This document shows, piece after piece, positions 50,627 through 61,172 of a stretch of DNA of 64,000 nt. The notes beneath the pieces are model-generated. The model saw only the letters and a program-made list of their open reading frames with translations, was not told where the DNA came from and ran no database searches. Within the stretch, counting starts at the first letter, position 1. The number at the start of each line of letters is the position of its first letter. A program made the translations under genes and the position numbers. The DNA lies in the NCBI RefSeq assembly GCF_003385555.1, contig NZ_QOHR01000002.1, forward strand, positions 186,001 through 250,000, read 5' to 3'. Source of the DNA: Rhodosalinus sediminis (GTDB taxonomy: Bacteria; Pseudomonadota; Alphaproteobacteria; Rhodobacterales; Rhodobacteraceae).

Positions 50627-52795
50627 ATGACCGCGCCGGCGGCGGCCGAGGCCGGGCTGGACGCGGGCGAGCTGATCGCGCGCGTCCGCGCCTACAACCC
50701 CCGCGCCAACGCCCGGCTGCTCTCCGAGGCCTTCGACTACGGCCGCGCCATGCACGAGGGGCAGTTCCGCCACTCGGGCGAGCCCTATTTCACGCATCCG
50801 GTCGCGGTGGCCGAGATCCTCGCCGGGCAGCGCCTCGACGACGCGACGATCGCCACGGCCCTCCTGCACGACACCGTCGAGGACACGAAATCCACCCACG
50901 CCGAGATCGAGCGGCGATTCGGCGCCGAGATCGCGGCGCTGGTGGACGGGGTGACCAAGCTCACCAACCTGCAGCTCTCCTCGACCGAGACGCAGCAGGC
51001 CGAGAACTTCCGCAAGCTCTTCATCGCCATGTCCAAGGACGTGCGCGTGATCCTCGTCAAGCTCGCGGACCGGCTCCACAACATGCGCACCATCAAGGCC
51101 ATGCGCCCCGAGAAGCAGGCCAAGAAGGCACGCGAGACCATGGACATCTACGCGCCGCTCGCGGGCCGCATGGGCATGCAGTGGATGCGCGAGGAGCTCG
51201 AGGATCTCGCCTTCCGCGTGCTCAACCCCGAGGGCCGGGCGAGCATCATGCGCCGGTTCATCACCCTTCAGAAGGCCGCCGGCGACGTGGTGCCGCGCAT
51301 CACCGGCGACATGCGCCTCGAGCTCGAGAAGGTCGGCATCGAGGCCGAGGTCTTCGGCCGCGCCAAGAAGCCCTACTCGATCTGGCGCAAGATGCAGGAG
51401 AAGCAGCTCGCCTTCTCGCGGCTCTCCGACATCTACGGCTTCCGCGTCATCACCGACAGCGAGATGGACTGCTACCGCGCGCTCGGCGCGATCCATCAGC
51501 GCTGGCGCGCGGTGCCCGGCCGCTTCAAGGACTACATCAGCCAGCCGAAGTCGAACGGCTACCGCTCCATCCACACGACCGTCTCGGGGCGCGACGGCAA
51601 GCGCGTCGAGGTGCAGATCCGCACCCGCGAGATGCACGACGTGGCCGAGGCGGGCGTCGCCGCGCACTGGTCCTACAAGGGCGGCGTGCGCGCCGAGAAC
51701 CCCTTCGCCGTGGACCCGACCAAATGGGTCGCCCAGCTGACCGAGCAGTTCGACGCCGAGGACGACCACGAGAGCTTCCTCGAGGCCGTGAAGCTCGAGA
51801 TGTATTCCGACAAGGTGTTCTGCTTCACGCCGAAGGGGGACGTGGTGAAGCTGCCACGGGGCGCGACGCCGATCGACTACGGCTTCGCGATCCACACGCG
51901 CATCGGCTCGGCCTGCGTCGGCGCCAAGGTGGACGGGCTGCGCGTGCCGCTCTGGACGCGGCTCAAGAACGGGCAGTCGGTCGAGATCATCACCGCCGAG
52001 GGACAGGTGCCGCAGCCCGCATGGCTCGATATCGCGATCACCGGCAAGGCCCGCGCCGCGATCCGCAAGAGCCTGCGCGAACAGGACCGCGCGCGCTTCG
52101 TCCGGCTCGGGCGCGAACTCGCGCGGTCGGCTTTCGAGAACCTCGGCAAGAAGGCGACCGACAAGACGCTCGAGACCGCCGCGAAGAAACTGCGCCTCGG
52201 CGGGCGGGACGAGGTGCTGGCGCGGCTCGGCTCGGCCGAGCTGACCGCGCGCGACGTGGTGGAGGCCGTCTATCCCGACCTCGCGCCCGAGCCCACCGAG
52301 GAGATCGACACCCGCCGCGCCGTCGTCGGCCTCGGCCCGGGGCAGAACTTCAAGCGCGCGCCCTGCTGTCAGCCGCTGCCGGGCGAGCGCATCGTCGGCA
52401 TCGCCCGGCGCGGGCGCGGCGTCGAGGTGCACGCCATCGACTGCGAGGCGCTCGCCGCCTTCGAGGATCAGCCCGCGCGCTGGATGGACCTGCACTGGTC
52501 CGCCGGCACCCACCCGCCCGTCTACACGGTGAGCCTCGACGTCACCATCGGCAACGACGCGGGCGTGCTGGGGCGGATTTGCACATTGATCGGCGAGCAG
52601 AAGGCCAATATCTCCGACCTGAAATTCGTGGACCGGAAGCCCGACTTCTACCGGCTGCTGATCGACGTCGACCTGCGCGACGCGGAACATCTGCACTCGG
52701 TGGTCTCGGCGCTCGAGGCCGAGAGCGACGTGGCGGCGGTGGACCGCTTCCGCGATCCCTCGGCCGCCGGCCCGTCGGAGGCTCGGGCGAGCTAG
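50627..52795 (+). CDS. rsh: Bifunctional (p)ppGpp synthetase/hydrolase
   Basis: A 722-residue Rel/SpoT homologue of the stringent response. The HD hydrolase site is intact (FRHSGEPYFTHP, TALLHDTVEDT). The synthetase has the RxKD form GRFKDYISQPKSNGYRSIHTTV, characteristic of bifunctional enzymes. TGS (FCFTPKGDVVKLPRGATPIDYGFAIHT), a conserved Cys region (RAPCCQPLPGERIVGI) and a C-terminal ACT domain follow. Alphaproteobacteria usually carry this single long RSH. The start ATG lies 25 bp after rpoZ. Confidence 0.95.
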   Translation: MTAPAAAEAGLDAGELIARVRAYNPRANARLLSEAFDYGRAMHEGQFRHSGEPYFTHPVAVAEILAGQRLDDATIATALLHDTVEDTKSTHAEIERRFGAEIAALVDGVTKLTNLQLSSTETQQAENFRKLFIAMSKDVRVILVKLADRLHNMRTIKAMRPEKQAKKARETMDIYAPLAGRMGMQWMREELEDLAFRVLNPEGRASIMRRFITLQKAAGDVVPRITGDMRLELEKVGIEAEVFGRAKKPYSIWRKMQEKQLAFSRLSDIYGFRVITDSEMDCYRALGAIHQRWRAVPGRFKDYISQPKSNGYRSIHTTVSGRDGKRVEVQIRTREMHDVAEAGVAAHWSYKGGVRAENPFAVDPTKWVAQLTEQFDAEDDHESFLEAVKLEMYSDKVFCFTPKGDVVKLPRGATPIDYGFAIHTRIGSACVGAKVDGLRVPLWTRLKNGQSVEIITAEGQVPQPAWLDIAITGKARAAIRKSLREQDRARFVRLGRELARSAFENLGKKATDKTLETAAKKLRLGGRDEVLARLGSAELTARDVVEAVYPDLAPEPTEEIDTRRAVVGLGPGQNFKRAPCCQPLPGERIVGIARRGRGVEVHAIDCEALAAFEDQPARWMDLHWSAGTHPPVYTVSLDVTIGNDAGVLGRICTLIGEQKANISDLKFVDRKPDFYRLLIDVDLRDAEHLHSVVSALEAESDVAAVDRFRDPSAAGPSEARAS

Positions 52796-52808
52796 GGAAG
52801 AGCGACCT

Positions 52809-53477
52809 TTGGTCTTCAAACGCCGCGACAAGCGCCCCTGGTGGAAGATCATGGCCGAGGCGCTCTGGCCCCGGGGCGGCTGGCGGCGCGCCTTCCGCTA
52901 TGTCCAGCACCGGCTGAACCGCCTGCCCGGCTCGCCCGAACGCATCGGGCGCGGCATCTGGTCCGGCATCTTCGTAACCTTCACGCCCTACTTCGGCTTG
53001 CACTTCGTGATGTCGGCGCTGCTCGCCTGGGCGATCCGCGGGAACGTCATCGCGGCGCTGCTGGCGACCTTCTTCGGCAATCCGCTGACCTTCCTGCCGA
53101 TCGCGGTGATCTCGCTGCAGACCGGGCACCTCGTGCTCGGCACCGAGTTCGAGGAAGGCGCGCAGAGTTCGCTCTGGGACAAGTTCGCCGTGGCCGGGCG
53201 CGATCTGAACGACAATTTCTGGGCCTTCATGCAGGGCGCGCCGCAGGACTGGAGCGGGCTCGCCGCGTTCTGGGGCGAGGTGCTCTGGCCCTACACCGTG
53301 GGCGGGCTGATCGCCGGTTTCTTCGCGGCGAGCGCGGTCTATCTGCTCACGGTGCCGGTGATCCGGGCCTATCAGAAGCGCCGCGCGGCGAAAATCCGGC
53401 GCAGTCTCGACGCCAAGCTGCTGAAGATCCGCCGCCGGCACGCCGCGGGGGCTGACGCCGGGCGCGGACCGGAGTAG
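52809..53477 (+). CDS. DUF2062 membrane protein
   Basis: A 222-residue protein with DUF2062 features: [39 protein letters not shown], then [26 protein letters not shown] and a final membrane helix before a basic tail. It appears to use a TTG start at 52809 ([12 protein letters not shown]), with GGGAAG upstream. Function is unknown. It lies between rsh and pdxJ in the same run of plus-strand genes. Confidence 0.82.
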   Translation: MVFKRRDKRPWWKIMAEALWPRGGWRRAFRYVQHRLNRLPGSPERIGRGIWSGIFVTFTPYFGLHFVMSALLAWAIRGNVIAALLATFFGNPLTFLPIAVISLQTGHLVLGTEFEEGAQSSLWDKFAVAGRDLNDNFWAFMQGAPQDWSGLAAFWGEVLWPYTVGGLIAGFFAASAVYLLTVPVIRAYQKRRAAKIRRSLDAKLLKIRRRHAAGADAGRGPE

Positions 53478-53509
53478 CTCTTGGCGCACCAGCCGAAAGG
53501 AGGCTCAGA

Positions 53510-54256
53510 ATGCCCCACCCTGCCCTGCGCCTCGGCGTGAACATCGACCACGTCGCCACCGTGCGCAACGCGCGCGGCGGCGCCACGCCCGATCCGGTGC
53601 GGGCCGCACGGCTCGCCGAGGAGGCCGGCGCCGACGGGATCACCGCGCATCTGCGCGAGGACCGGCGCCACATCGCCGACGCCGACATCGAGGGGCTGAT
53701 GGGCGCGCTGCGCGTGCCGCTCAACTTCGAGATGGCGGCGACCGACGAGATGCAGGCGATCGCGCTGCGCCACCGCCCGCACGCCGTCTGCCTCGTGCCC
53801 GAGCGGCGCGAGGAGCGCACGACCGAGGGCGGCCTCGACGTCGCCGGCGACGCAGCGCGGCTCGCCGACTTCATCGCGCCGCTGCGCGACGCGGGCTGCC
53901 GGGTCTCGCTCTTCATCGCCGCCGACCGGGATCAGATCGGCGCCGCGCACCGCGTCGGCGCCGAGGTGGTGGAGCTGCACACCGGCGCCTATTGCGACGC
54001 CCACGCGGAGGGCCGCACCGGGGACCGCGACGCCGAGCTCGCGCGGATCACCGAGATGGCGATGGTCGCCGACGGCCTCGGCCTCGAGGTGCACGCGGGC
54101 CATGGGCTGACCTACGACACCGTCGCCCCCGTCGCCGCCCTGCCGGAGGTGCGCGAGCTCAACATCGGGCACTTCCTGATCGGCGAGGCGATCTTCCGCG
54201 GGCTCGGTCCGGCGATCGCGGAGATGCGTCGCCGCATGGACGCCGCGCGCGGCTGA
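53510..54256 (+). CDS. pdxJ: Pyridoxine 5'-phosphate synthase
   Basis: A 248-residue TIM-barrel enzyme making pyridoxine phosphate from deoxyxylulose 5-phosphate and aminoacetone phosphate. The start [22 protein letters not shown], the HLREDRRHI motif, [10 protein letters not shown] and the end [13 protein letters not shown] are standard. A good ribosome site (AAAGGAGG) lies 8 nt upstream of the ATG. Followed after 3 bp by a hydrolase gene. Confidence 0.96.
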   Translation: MPHPALRLGVNIDHVATVRNARGGATPDPVRAARLAEEAGADGITAHLREDRRHIADADIEGLMGALRVPLNFEMAATDEMQAIALRHRPHAVCLVPERREERTTEGGLDVAGDAARLADFIAPLRDAGCRVSLFIAADRDQIGAAHRVGAEVVELHTGAYCDAHAEGRTGDRDAELARITEMAMVADGLGLEVHAGHGLTYDTVAPVAALPEVRELNIGHFLIGEAIFRGLGPAIAEMRRRMDAARG

Positions 54257-54259
54257 GCG

Positions 54260-55762
54260 ATGGAGACGCCGCGCCCGACCCCCGTGCCGATCCTGCTGCG
54301 CCGCTGGGCGGTCGCGGCGCTCGCCGCCCTCGCCGGGCTACTCGCCCTCTGGCAGCTCGAAGGCGCGCGCTCCGGCGTGGCGATCGAGCGCTTCGCCATA
54401 GGCGAGACGCCGGTGACCCGCTACGCCGCGCCGGGCGCCGACGGCCCGCTCGTCGTGGTCGCCCACGGCTTCGCCGGCTCGCGGCAGATGATGCAGGCGT
54501 ATTCGCTGGCGCTCGCGCAGGCGGGCTACGTCGCCTGGGCCTTCGACTTCGAGGGGCACGGCCGCAACCCGGTGCCCATGTCGGGCGACGTGGACAGCAT
54601 CGACGGCACGACGCAGCGCCTGATCGACCAGACGCTCCGCGTGGTGGAGGCGGGCGTCTCGCGCGAGGGGCGGCCGGGCGACGTCGCGCTCCTCGGGCAT
54701 TCCATGGCGACCGACATCATCATCCGCGCCGCGCTTGCCGACGACCGGATCGGCCCCGTGGTCGCCATCTCGCCCTTCAGCCAGGCGGTGACGGCGGAGG
54801 CGCCCGAGCGGCTCCTCATGATCACCGGGGAATGGGAGCCGGGCCTGCGCGACTTCGCGCGCCGCGCGCTGCGCATGGTCGATCCGGAGGCCGACGAGGG
54901 CGAGACCGCACGCGCCGGCGGGGTGGTGCGCCGCGCCGTCGTCGCGCCGCTCGCCGAGCATGTCGCGGTGCTTTATTCGAAGCGCGGCCGCGCGGAGGCC
55001 GTCGCATGGCTCGACGCCGCCTACGACCGCACGAGCGAGACGCCCGTGCCGCGCACCGGGCCATGGGTCCTCGTGCTCTTCGTCGCGGTCGTGGCGCTCG
55101 CCTGGCCGCTCTCGCACCTGCTACCCGCCCGGCGGGTGGAGCGCGATCCCCTGCCCCCGCGGCGCTTCGCGCTCGCGGTCGCCGCGCCGGCGGTGGTGGC
55201 GCCCATCCTGGCGGTGCCGCTCGAGGTCGGGGTTCTGCCGGTCCTCGTGGCCGATTACCTCGCCCTGCATCTGCTGATCTACGGTGGTCTCCAACTTGCG
55301 CTGCTCGCGCGCTTCGGCGTGCCGCTCGGCCGCGTCTCGCCCGTGGCCGCCGGGGCGCTCCTTCTCTGGGGGCTCGCGGTCTTCGGCTTCCTGCTCGACC
55401 GTTACGGCGCGAACTTCTGGCCCACGGCGGAGCGCGGCTGGATCATCCTCGCGCTGGCGGCCGGCGCGGTGCCCTTCATGCTGGCCGACGCGCTGATCAC
55501 CCTCGGCGGGCAGGCACCGCTCTGGCAGCGGCTCGCCGCGCGCGCGGGGTTCTTCGCCTCGCTCGGCCTCGCGCTGGCGCTCGACTTCGGGGGGCTCTTC
55601 TTCCTCCTGCTGATCGCGCCGGTGATCCTGCTCTTCTACCTGCTCTACGGGCTGATGGGCCGCTGGGCCGCCCGGTCGGGCGGCGCGGCGGGCCCCGGCC
55701 TCGCCCTCGGCCTGATCCTCGCCTGGGCGCTCGGCGTCAGCTTTCCGCTCTTCGCGGGGTGA
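54260..55762 (+). CDS. Membrane-bound alpha/beta hydrolase
   Basis: A 500-residue protein. One N-terminal anchor (about 14-35) is followed by a periplasmic or cytoplasmic alpha/beta hydrolase domain with [17 protein letters not shown] and the nucleophile elbow [11 protein letters not shown] (about residues 150-160). The second half has six to seven membrane segments. This fused layout is known in uncharacterised Rhodobacteraceae proteins. It is wedged between pdxJ and acpS with 3-4 bp gaps, so it is co-transcribed with them, but a pathway link is not evident. Confidence 0.8.
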   Translation: METPRPTPVPILLRRWAVAALAALAGLLALWQLEGARSGVAIERFAIGETPVTRYAAPGADGPLVVVAHGFAGSRQMMQAYSLALAQAGYVAWAFDFEGHGRNPVPMSGDVDSIDGTTQRLIDQTLRVVEAGVSREGRPGDVALLGHSMATDIIIRAALADDRIGPVVAISPFSQAVTAEAPERLLMITGEWEPGLRDFARRALRMVDPEADEGETARAGGVVRRAVVAPLAEHVAVLYSKRGRAEAVAWLDAAYDRTSETPVPRTGPWVLVLFVAVVALAWPLSHLLPARRVERDPLPPRRFALAVAAPAVVAPILAVPLEVGVLPVLVADYLALHLLIYGGLQLALLARFGVPLGRVSPVAAGALLLWGLAVFGFLLDRYGANFWPTAERGWIILALAAGAVPFMLADALITLGGQAPLWQRLAARAGFFASLGLALALDFGGLFFLLLIAPVILLFYLLYGLMGRWAARSGGAAGPGLALGLILAWALGVSFPLFAG

Positions 55763-55766
55763 GGGC

Positions 55767-56183
55767 ATGATCCTCGGCATCGGCACCGATCTCGCCAACA
55801 TCGAGCGCATCGCCGGCACGCTGGAGCGGTTCGGCGGGCGGTTCCGCGATCGGGTCTTCACCGAGGAGGAGCAGAGGAAGGCCGAGCGGCGGCGCGACGT
55901 CGCCGGCACCTACGCCAAGCGCTGGGCGGCGAAGGAGGCGTGTTCCAAGGCGCTCGGCACCGGGCTGCGCATGGGCATCGCCTGGAAGGACATGCATGTC
56001 ACGAACATCCGCACCGGGCAGCCGGTGATGCATGTCACCGGCTGGGCGGCGCGGCGGCTGGAGGAGCTCACGCCGGCGGGGCACGCGGCGGTGATCCACG
56101 TCACGCTGACCGACGATCACCCATGGGCGCAGGCCTTCGTCGTGATCGAGGCGCACCCGGTGGCGGGCACGCCGCCCGCTTGA
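55767..56183 (+). CDS. acpS: Holo-[acyl-carrier-protein] synthase
   Basis: A 138-residue phosphopantetheinyl transferase that activates [25 protein letters not shown] carries the metal-binding Asp, [10 protein letters not shown] and [22 protein letters not shown] the second motif, with the catalytic Glu. It starts 4 bp after the hydrolase and precedes lepB by 55 bp, the usual pdxJ-acpS-lepB-rnc-era order of Alphaproteobacteria. Confidence 0.96.
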   Translation: MILGIGTDLANIERIAGTLERFGGRFRDRVFTEEEQRKAERRRDVAGTYAKRWAAKEACSKALGTGLRMGIAWKDMHVTNIRTGQPVMHVTGWAARRLEELTPAGHAAVIHVTLTDDHPWAQAFVVIEAHPVAGTPPA

Positions 56184-56238
56184 CACCTCCCGCCCCCGCG
56201 CCCATGAAGCGCGCGGTCACCGGGGCGGGGATACGGGC

Positions 56239-57075
56239 ATGGACGACGAAAAAAGCTGGGGCGGCGCGATCGCCGAGACGCTGAAGACGATCGTCTACGC
56301 CCTGCTGATCGCGGGCGTCTTCCGGACGCTCTTCTTTCAGCCGTTCTGGATCCCCTCCGGCTCGATGAAGGACACGCTGCTGATCGGCGATTTCCTCTTC
56401 GTCAACAAGATGACCTACGGCTATTCCTACGCCTCCTGTCCCTCGGTGCGCATCCCGGCCGTCGGGCTCGACATCGACGCCGAGGATCTCTGCGGCTGGA
56501 TGCAGGGGGGCGACGGGCGGCTCTTCGGCGGCATGCCCGAGCGCGGCGACGTCGCCGTGTTCCGTCATCCGGTCTCGGGGCGCGACTTCATCAAGCGCAT
56601 CGTCGGCCTGCCCGGCGACCGGGTGCAGATGCGCGACGGGCGGCTGCACATCAACGGCGAGGCGGTCACGCTGGCGCCCGACGGCACCTTCGAGGAGGTG
56701 ATGCGCCCGCAGGGGCCGCAGGGCATCCGCCCGCGCTGCGCCAACGCGCCGGTCGGCACCGGCGCCACCTGCATCAAGGAGAAGTTCGAGGAGAGCTTCC
56801 CCAACGGCGAGACGCATTCGGTGCTGAACATCGGGCGGCAGGCCTCGGACGACACGCCGGTCTACACGGTGCCCGACGGGCATTTCTTCCTGATGGGCGA
56901 CAACCGCGACAACTCCTCCGACAGCCGGGTGCCGCAGCAGATCGGCGGCGTGGGCATGGTACCCTACGCCGACCTCATCGGCCGGGCGGACCGGGTGATG
57001 TTCTCCTCGGCCGGTCGATCCATGCTATTCTTCTGGACATGGCGCGGCGACAGGTTCTTCGAGAAGATCGAGTGA
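56239..57075 (+). CDS. lepB: Signal peptidase I
   Basis: A 278-residue inner-membrane protease that removes Sec/Tat signal peptides. One membrane helix (about 16-33) precedes the catalytic Ser42 in [12 protein letters not shown]; the Lys is in [30 protein letters not shown] is the conserved C-terminal box. Its stop overlaps the rnc start (GTGA). Confidence 0.96.
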   Translation: MDDEKSWGGAIAETLKTIVYALLIAGVFRTLFFQPFWIPSGSMKDTLLIGDFLFVNKMTYGYSYASCPSVRIPAVGLDIDAEDLCGWMQGGDGRLFGGMPERGDVAVFRHPVSGRDFIKRIVGLPGDRVQMRDGRLHINGEAVTLAPDGTFEEVMRPQGPQGIRPRCANAPVGTGATCIKEKFEESFPNGETHSVLNIGRQASDDTPVYTVPDGHFFLMGDNRDNSSDSRVPQQIGGVGMVPYADLIGRADRVMFSSAGRSMLFFWTWRGDRFFEKIE

Positions 57076-57764
57076 CGCTCTCGGCCGACCTGCGCGCCTT
57101 CGAGGGGCGGATCGGGCACCGCTTCACGCGGCCCGAGCTCCTGCGGCAGGCGGTGACGCACGGCTCCGTGGCGACGCCCGGGCGCACGGACAACCAGCGG
57201 CTGGAGTTCCTGGGCGACCGGGTGCTCGGCCTCGTCATGGCCGAGGCGCTGCTCGCCGCCGACCCGGAGGCCACCGAGGGCCAGCTTGCGCCGCGCTTCA
57301 ACGCGCTCGTGCGCAAGGAAACCTGCGCCGAGGTCGCGCGCGAGGTGGGCCTCGGCGACGTGCTGAAGCTCGGCCGCTCCGAGATGATCTCGGGCGGGCG
57401 GCGCAAGATGGCGCTTCTGGGCGACGGGATGGAGGCGGTGATCGCCGCGGTCTATCTCGACGCGGGGCATGCCGCAGCGCGCGATCTGGTGCTGCGGCTC
57501 TGGGGCGCGCGCATCGGGCGCGTGGAGGCCGACGCGCGCGACGCCAAGACCGCGCTGCAGGAATGGGCGCAGGCCCGGCGCATGCCGCCGCCCGCCTACG
57601 CCGAGGTCGCGCGCGAGGGCCCGGACCACGCGCCCCGCTTCACCATCGAGGCGCGCCTCGCCGACGGCCGCGCGGCGCGCGCCGAGGCGGGATCGAAACG
57701 ACAGGCCGAACAGGCGGCGGCGCAGGCGCTGCTCGCCGAGCTGGAGGAGACGCGTCAGCCGTGA
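57072..57764 (+). CDS. rnc: Ribonuclease III
   Basis: A 230-residue double-strand-specific RNase that processes rRNA precursors. The signature [18 protein letters not shown] carries the acidic metal-site residues, with [15 protein letters not shown] as the second site. A C-terminal dsRNA-binding domain ends [18 protein letters not shown]. The GTG at 57072 overlaps the lepB stop. Its last 10 bases overlap the convergent SNase gene. Confidence 0.95.
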   Translation: MTLSADLRAFEGRIGHRFTRPELLRQAVTHGSVATPGRTDNQRLEFLGDRVLGLVMAEALLAADPEATEGQLAPRFNALVRKETCAEVAREVGLGDVLKLGRSEMISGGRRKMALLGDGMEAVIAAVYLDAGHAAARDLVLRLWGARIGRVEADARDAKTALQEWAQARRMPPPAYAEVAREGPDHAPRFTIEARLADGRAARAEAGSKRQAEQAAAQALLAELEETRQP

Positions 57765-58258
57765 CGCGCAGCATCGTAACGTCCTTTCTGTTTGGCGGCG
57801 GCCCGCCAAAGCCGCTTGCGCACACCGTTGGGCTCAAGATGGCGGTAACGTCCGCCGGAAAACTTCGCCCAGTCGAGTGCGAGCCCTTGGCGGACGAGCT
57901 CGGCACCGAGGTCACGCCCGTCGGGCAGGTAGCAGACCGCGACGCCGCGCTGGTAAGACACGGCCTCCTGCAGTTCCGCTCTAACGATCTGCCCCCGGCA
58001 CAGGCTGATCAGCGCCGCTCGCGATTTCCTGCCCCATGGGTGGTGAAGCTCAGGCGCATCGATCCCGGCGAGTCGGATGTGGCAGCCATCGATGACAATG
58101 GTATCTCCGTCGATGACGTGGCATCGGTTCTCCAGGACTTGCCGGGTCGCCGGAGGACTGTCAGCACCAGATGGACGGGCCGGAGCAGGATGCGGCCGTC
58201 GCTTTCCATGCTCGACAATCGCGCGACGCGAGGATTTGAGGAGCCAGCGAATGATCAT
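57755..58258 (-). CDS. Staphylococcal-nuclease-like (thermonuclease) protein
   Basis: A 167-residue SNase-fold protein. [25 protein letters not shown] holds the metal Asp, the Arg of HIRL and the Asp/Glu of [15 protein letters not shown] supplies the second Arg and [12 protein letters not shown] the conserved helix. Residues 1-40 are basic with no clear signal peptide. It is on the opposite strand between rnc and era, genes that are normally contiguous, and its base composition looks lower in GC than its neighbours, suggesting an inserted, acquired gene. Confidence 0.88.
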   Translation of the reverse strand: MIIRWLLKSSRRAIVEHGKRRPHPAPARPSGADSPPATRQVLENRCHVIDGDTIVIDGCHIRLAGIDAPELHHPWGRKSRAALISLCRGQIVRAELQEAVSYQRGVAVCYLPDGRDLGAELVRQGLALDWAKFSGGRYRHLEPNGVRKRLWRAAAKQKGRYDAARHG

Positions 58259-58384
58259 CGTTTCCCCCGGAACAGGGAGCCAGCCCTACGTCTGCGCCGC
58301 ACGGTGGCGCCGGCGCCGGCCACAAGTCGGGAGGCTATTCAGCGCCACGGCGTCGCGCAAGTCCGCGAGGGGAGGCATGAGGCA

Positions 58385-59290
58385 ATGACCACCCGCGCAG
58401 GCTTCGCGGCCCTGATCGGCGAGCCGAACGCCGGCAAGTCGACGCTGACCAACCGCATGGTGGGGGCCAAGGTCTCCATCGTCACCCACAAGGTGCAGAC
58501 GACGCGCGCGCGCATCCGCGGCGTGGCGATCGAGGGCGACGCGCAGATCGTCTTCGTCGACACGCCCGGGCTTTTCGCGCCGCGCCGCCGGCTCGACCGG
58601 GCGATGGTCGCCGCCGCCTGGGGCGGCGCGGCGGACGCCGACGTGGTCGTGCTGCTGGTCGAGGCGCACCGCGGGCTGACACCGGGCGTCGAGGAGATCC
58701 TCGCCCGCCTCGAGGAGGTCGCGGGCGACCGGCCCGTGGCGCTCGCCATCAACAAGATCGACCGCGTGAAGGCGGAGGCGCTGCTGGGCCTCTCGAAGAC
58801 GCTCAACGACCGCTTCGACTTCGCCCGAACCTTTATGATCTCGGCCGAGAAGGGCCACGGCGTCGAGGACCTGCGCCGCTGGCTCGCCGGGATGATGCCG
58901 GAGGGGCCGTGGCTCTACCCCGAGGATCAGATCGCGGACCTGCCGCTGCGAATGCTCGCCGCCGAGATCACGCGCGAAAAGGCGACTCTGCGCCTGCATC
59001 AGGAACTGCCCTACCAGCTCACCGTCGAGAGCGAGAACTGGGAGGAGCGCAAGGACGGCGCCGCGCGCGTGGATCAGGTGATCTACGTCGCCCGCGAGGG
59101 GCACAAGGGCATCGTGCTCGGCCACCGGGGCGAGACGATCAAGGCGATCTCGCAGGCCGCGCGCGAGGAGCTCGAGGACTTCCTCGGCCGCAAGATCCAC
59201 CTTTTCGTGCAGGTCAAGGTGCGCGAGCGCTGGATGGACGAGGCGGAGCGCTACGCGCAGATGGGCCTCGACTTTTCCGGGGGCGGCTAA
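58385..59290 (+). CDS. era: GTPase Era
   Basis: A 301-residue GTPase needed for 30S ribosome maturation. G motifs are LIGEPNAGKSTL (G1), VFVDTPGLFAP (G3) and AINKIDRV (G4); the C-terminal KH domain carries VLGHRGETIKAISQAAREEL. ATG 58385 is preceded by GGGGAGG. It is separated from rnc by the SNase gene and must have its own promoter or rely on transcription through it. Its stop overlaps a possible small minus-strand gene. Confidence 0.95.
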   Translation: MTTRAGFAALIGEPNAGKSTLTNRMVGAKVSIVTHKVQTTRARIRGVAIEGDAQIVFVDTPGLFAPRRRLDRAMVAAAWGGAADADVVVLLVEAHRGLTPGVEEILARLEEVAGDRPVALAINKIDRVKAEALLGLSKTLNDRFDFARTFMISAEKGHGVEDLRRWLAGMMPEGPWLYPEDQIADLPLRMLAAEITREKATLRLHQELPYQLTVESENWEERKDGAARVDQVIYVAREGHKGIVLGHRGETIKAISQAAREELEDFLGRKIHLFVQVKVRERWMDEAERYAQMGLDFSGGG

Positions 59291-59460
59291 CGCGCGGAGA
59301 GCCAGCGCCAGGCCACCCAGCCGCCCGCGCCCAGCAGCGCGAGGTTGCCGAGCGGCAGCAGGACGATCCAGAGCCCCGGCAGCAGCCCCGCGGCGGCCGC
59401 GAGGTTCGCGGCGAGGCCGAAGGCGACGGCGCACCAGACGAGGCGGGGCAGCTCGGGCAT
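59287..59460 (-). CDS. Possible two-helix small membrane protein
   Basis: A 57-residue frame (MPELPRLVWCAVAFGLAANLAAAAGLLPG then IVLLPLGNLALLGAGGWVAW) that would span the membrane twice. It lies between era and the DUF1491 gene on the other strand, and its stop overlaps that of era. The hydrophobic pattern supports a real product, but no family is recognised and it could be a chance frame. Confidence 0.5.
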   Translation of the reverse strand: MPELPRLVWCAVAFGLAANLAAAAGLLPGLWIVLLPLGNLALLGAGGWVAWRWLSAR

Positions 59461-59512
59461 GGGGCGAAGGTAACGCGCCCAGCCCCGCGCGCAAGACGAG
59501 GGAGACGCCACC

Positions 59513-59845
59513 ATGGCCCGGCTGACCGCGGATTTCTGGGTGAGGGCCTATCTCGCCCGGCTGCAGGCCGAGGGTATCCCGGCCTACGTCGCCGCGCGCG
59601 GCGACGCCCACGCCGGCGCGGTGATCGTCAAGCTCGCCACCCTCGACGGCCGCGCGCAGGCCTTCGTGCGCCGCTGGGACCTCGAGACCGGCGCGCGGCG
59701 CTGGGAGGTGCTGACCGAGGGGCCGGAGGCCGAGGTGGACGCCGCCCTCGTGCGGCAGCGCCGCACCGACCCCGATCTCTGGATCGTCGAGGTGGAGGAC
59801 CGCGCCGGGCGCCACCTACTGGATGAGCCGGGCCTCTCGGACTGA
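59513..59845 (+). CDS. DUF1491 family protein
   Basis: A 110-residue protein ([41 protein letters not shown]) matching DUF1491, a small alphaproteobacterial family of unknown function commonly between era and recO. It contains [15 protein letters not shown] and ends [28 protein letters not shown] precedes the ATG. Confidence 0.85.
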   Translation: MARLTADFWVRAYLARLQAEGIPAYVAARGDAHAGAVIVKLATLDGRAQAFVRRWDLETGARRWEVLTEGPEAEVDAALVRQRRTDPDLWIVEVEDRAGRHLLDEPGLSD

Positions 59846-59877
59846 TCGCGCCGCCCGGCGGCCCGCCCACCGCAGCG

Positions 59878-60250
59878 CGGCAGGCGCGCCCGAGCCGGGG
59901 GCGGAAGGCGGCCACCGTCCGGCCCCGTCGATCTGCTGTCCCGCACGTCGCGCGCCGGGCGCGCCCCGATCCTTCAAGCCGGCACGGAGCGGCAGGCGCA
60001 CCCTTAGCCGGGGGCCAAAGGCGACCACCACCCAGCTCTCCTTCCCCGTCGATCTGCTGTCATGCACGTCCGTCGCCGGGGCCGCACCCCGATCCTCCAA
60101 GCCGGCACAGAGCGGCAGGCGCATCGCCACGCCGACAGCCGAACGCGCCCGCAAGGCGAGGCACGCACCGCCCAGCGGCTCCTGCCCTTTCAACCCGCTG
60201 TCCCGCAGGCCGCGCGCCGGGCGCGTCCGGCCCGTGGCGGCAGGCGCCCC
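59878..60250. repeat. About three imperfect 112-125 bp tandem repeats upstream of recO
   Basis: Units begin with CGGCAGGCGC at 59878, 59990, 60113 and (partial) 60238. The first two share GTCGATCTGCTGTC, a GCACGTC stretch, and CCCCGATCCT-CAAGCCGGCAC before the next unit start; the third keeps the start, CGCTGTCCCGCA and GCGCGCCGGGCGCG. Each unit is read through by open frames on both strands, but no family-like protein results. The rest of the 595-bp gap (59846-60440) shows nothing else. Confidence 0.65.
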
Positions 60251-60440
60251 GCAGCTCGACAGCGGTCACGCCAAGGGGTACCAAACGCGCGCCGCCCGTC
60301 CGCGCGCCGGGCCTGACGTCCGGCTGCGGCTTGCGCCTGTCCGGCCCGCCATATCGTCGCCCGACCGGGCCGGCCTGCGCATCCAGTCAGACCGGCCCGC
60401 CACCCTTGCCGCGCGGCGGGCGGCACGGGATACTGCGCCC

Positions 60441-61172
60441 ATGATCGAATGGCGCGACAGCGCGCTCCTTCTCTCGGCCCGCCCCCACGGCGAGGCGAAC
60501 GCCATCGTCGAGGTCTTCACCGAGACGCAGGGCCGCCACGCGGGCGTCGTGCGCGGCGGGGGCTCGCGCCGCATGGCGCCCGTCCTGCAGCCCGGCGCGC
60601 AGCTCGACGTGACATGGCGCGCGCGGCTCTCCGAGCACATCGGCGCCTTCACCGTCGAGCCCCAGCGCGCCCGCGCCGCGGCGGCCATGGGCGACCGGCG
60701 CACGCTCGCCGGGCTGCGCGCGGTGACGGCGCTCCTCGCCTTCTGCCTGCCCGAGCGCGCGCCGCACCCCGAGCTCTACCGCCGCTCCGTCGCGCTTATG
60801 GACCTTTTGCCCGAGCGCGCGCTCTGGCCGCTCGGCTACCTGCGCTGGGAGCTCGCGCTCCTCTCCGAGATGGGCTTCGGCCTCGACCTCACCGCCTGCG
60901 CGGCGACCGGCGCGACCGAGGACCTCGCCTATGTCTCGCCGCGCACGGGCCGCGCCGTCTCGCGCGCGGGGGCCGGGGACTGGGCCGATCGGCTGCTGCC
61001 CCTGCCTCCCTGTCTTCTGGGCGAGGGCGCGGCGCCGGACGCCGAGATCGCCGCGGCGCTCGGCACGACGGGGCATTTCCTGCACCACCACCTCGCCCCG
61101 CAGTTGGGCGACCGCCCGGTGCCGGAGGCGCGCCGGCGGTTCGTCGACCTCTTGGCGCGCGCGCCGGCATGA
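60441..61172 (+). CDS. recO: DNA repair protein RecO
   Basis: A 243-residue RecFOR mediator that helps load RecA at gaps. The N-terminal OB fold starts [40 protein letters not shown], followed by a helical domain with [34 protein letters not shown] and the region that binds zinc in some species (only one Cys pair remains). Its stop overlaps the next start by 4 bp. Confidence 0.93.
   Translation: MIEWRDSALLLSARPHGEANAIVEVFTETQGRHAGVVRGGGSRRMAPVLQPGAQLDVTWRARLSEHIGAFTVEPQRARAAAAMGDRRTLAGLRAVTALLAFCLPERAPHPELYRRSVALMDLLPERALWPLGYLRWELALLSEMGFGLDLTACAATGATEDLAYVSPRTGRAVSRAGAGDWADRLLPLPPCLLGEGAAPDAEIAAALGTTGHFLHHHLAPQLGDRPVPEARRRFVDLLARAPA

Noticed and set aside
59816-60193. 125-codon minus-strand frame across the tandem repeats before recO
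   Set aside because: The repeated peptide simply reflects the DNA repeat; composition is low-complexity and the frame overlaps the end of the DUF1491 gene.
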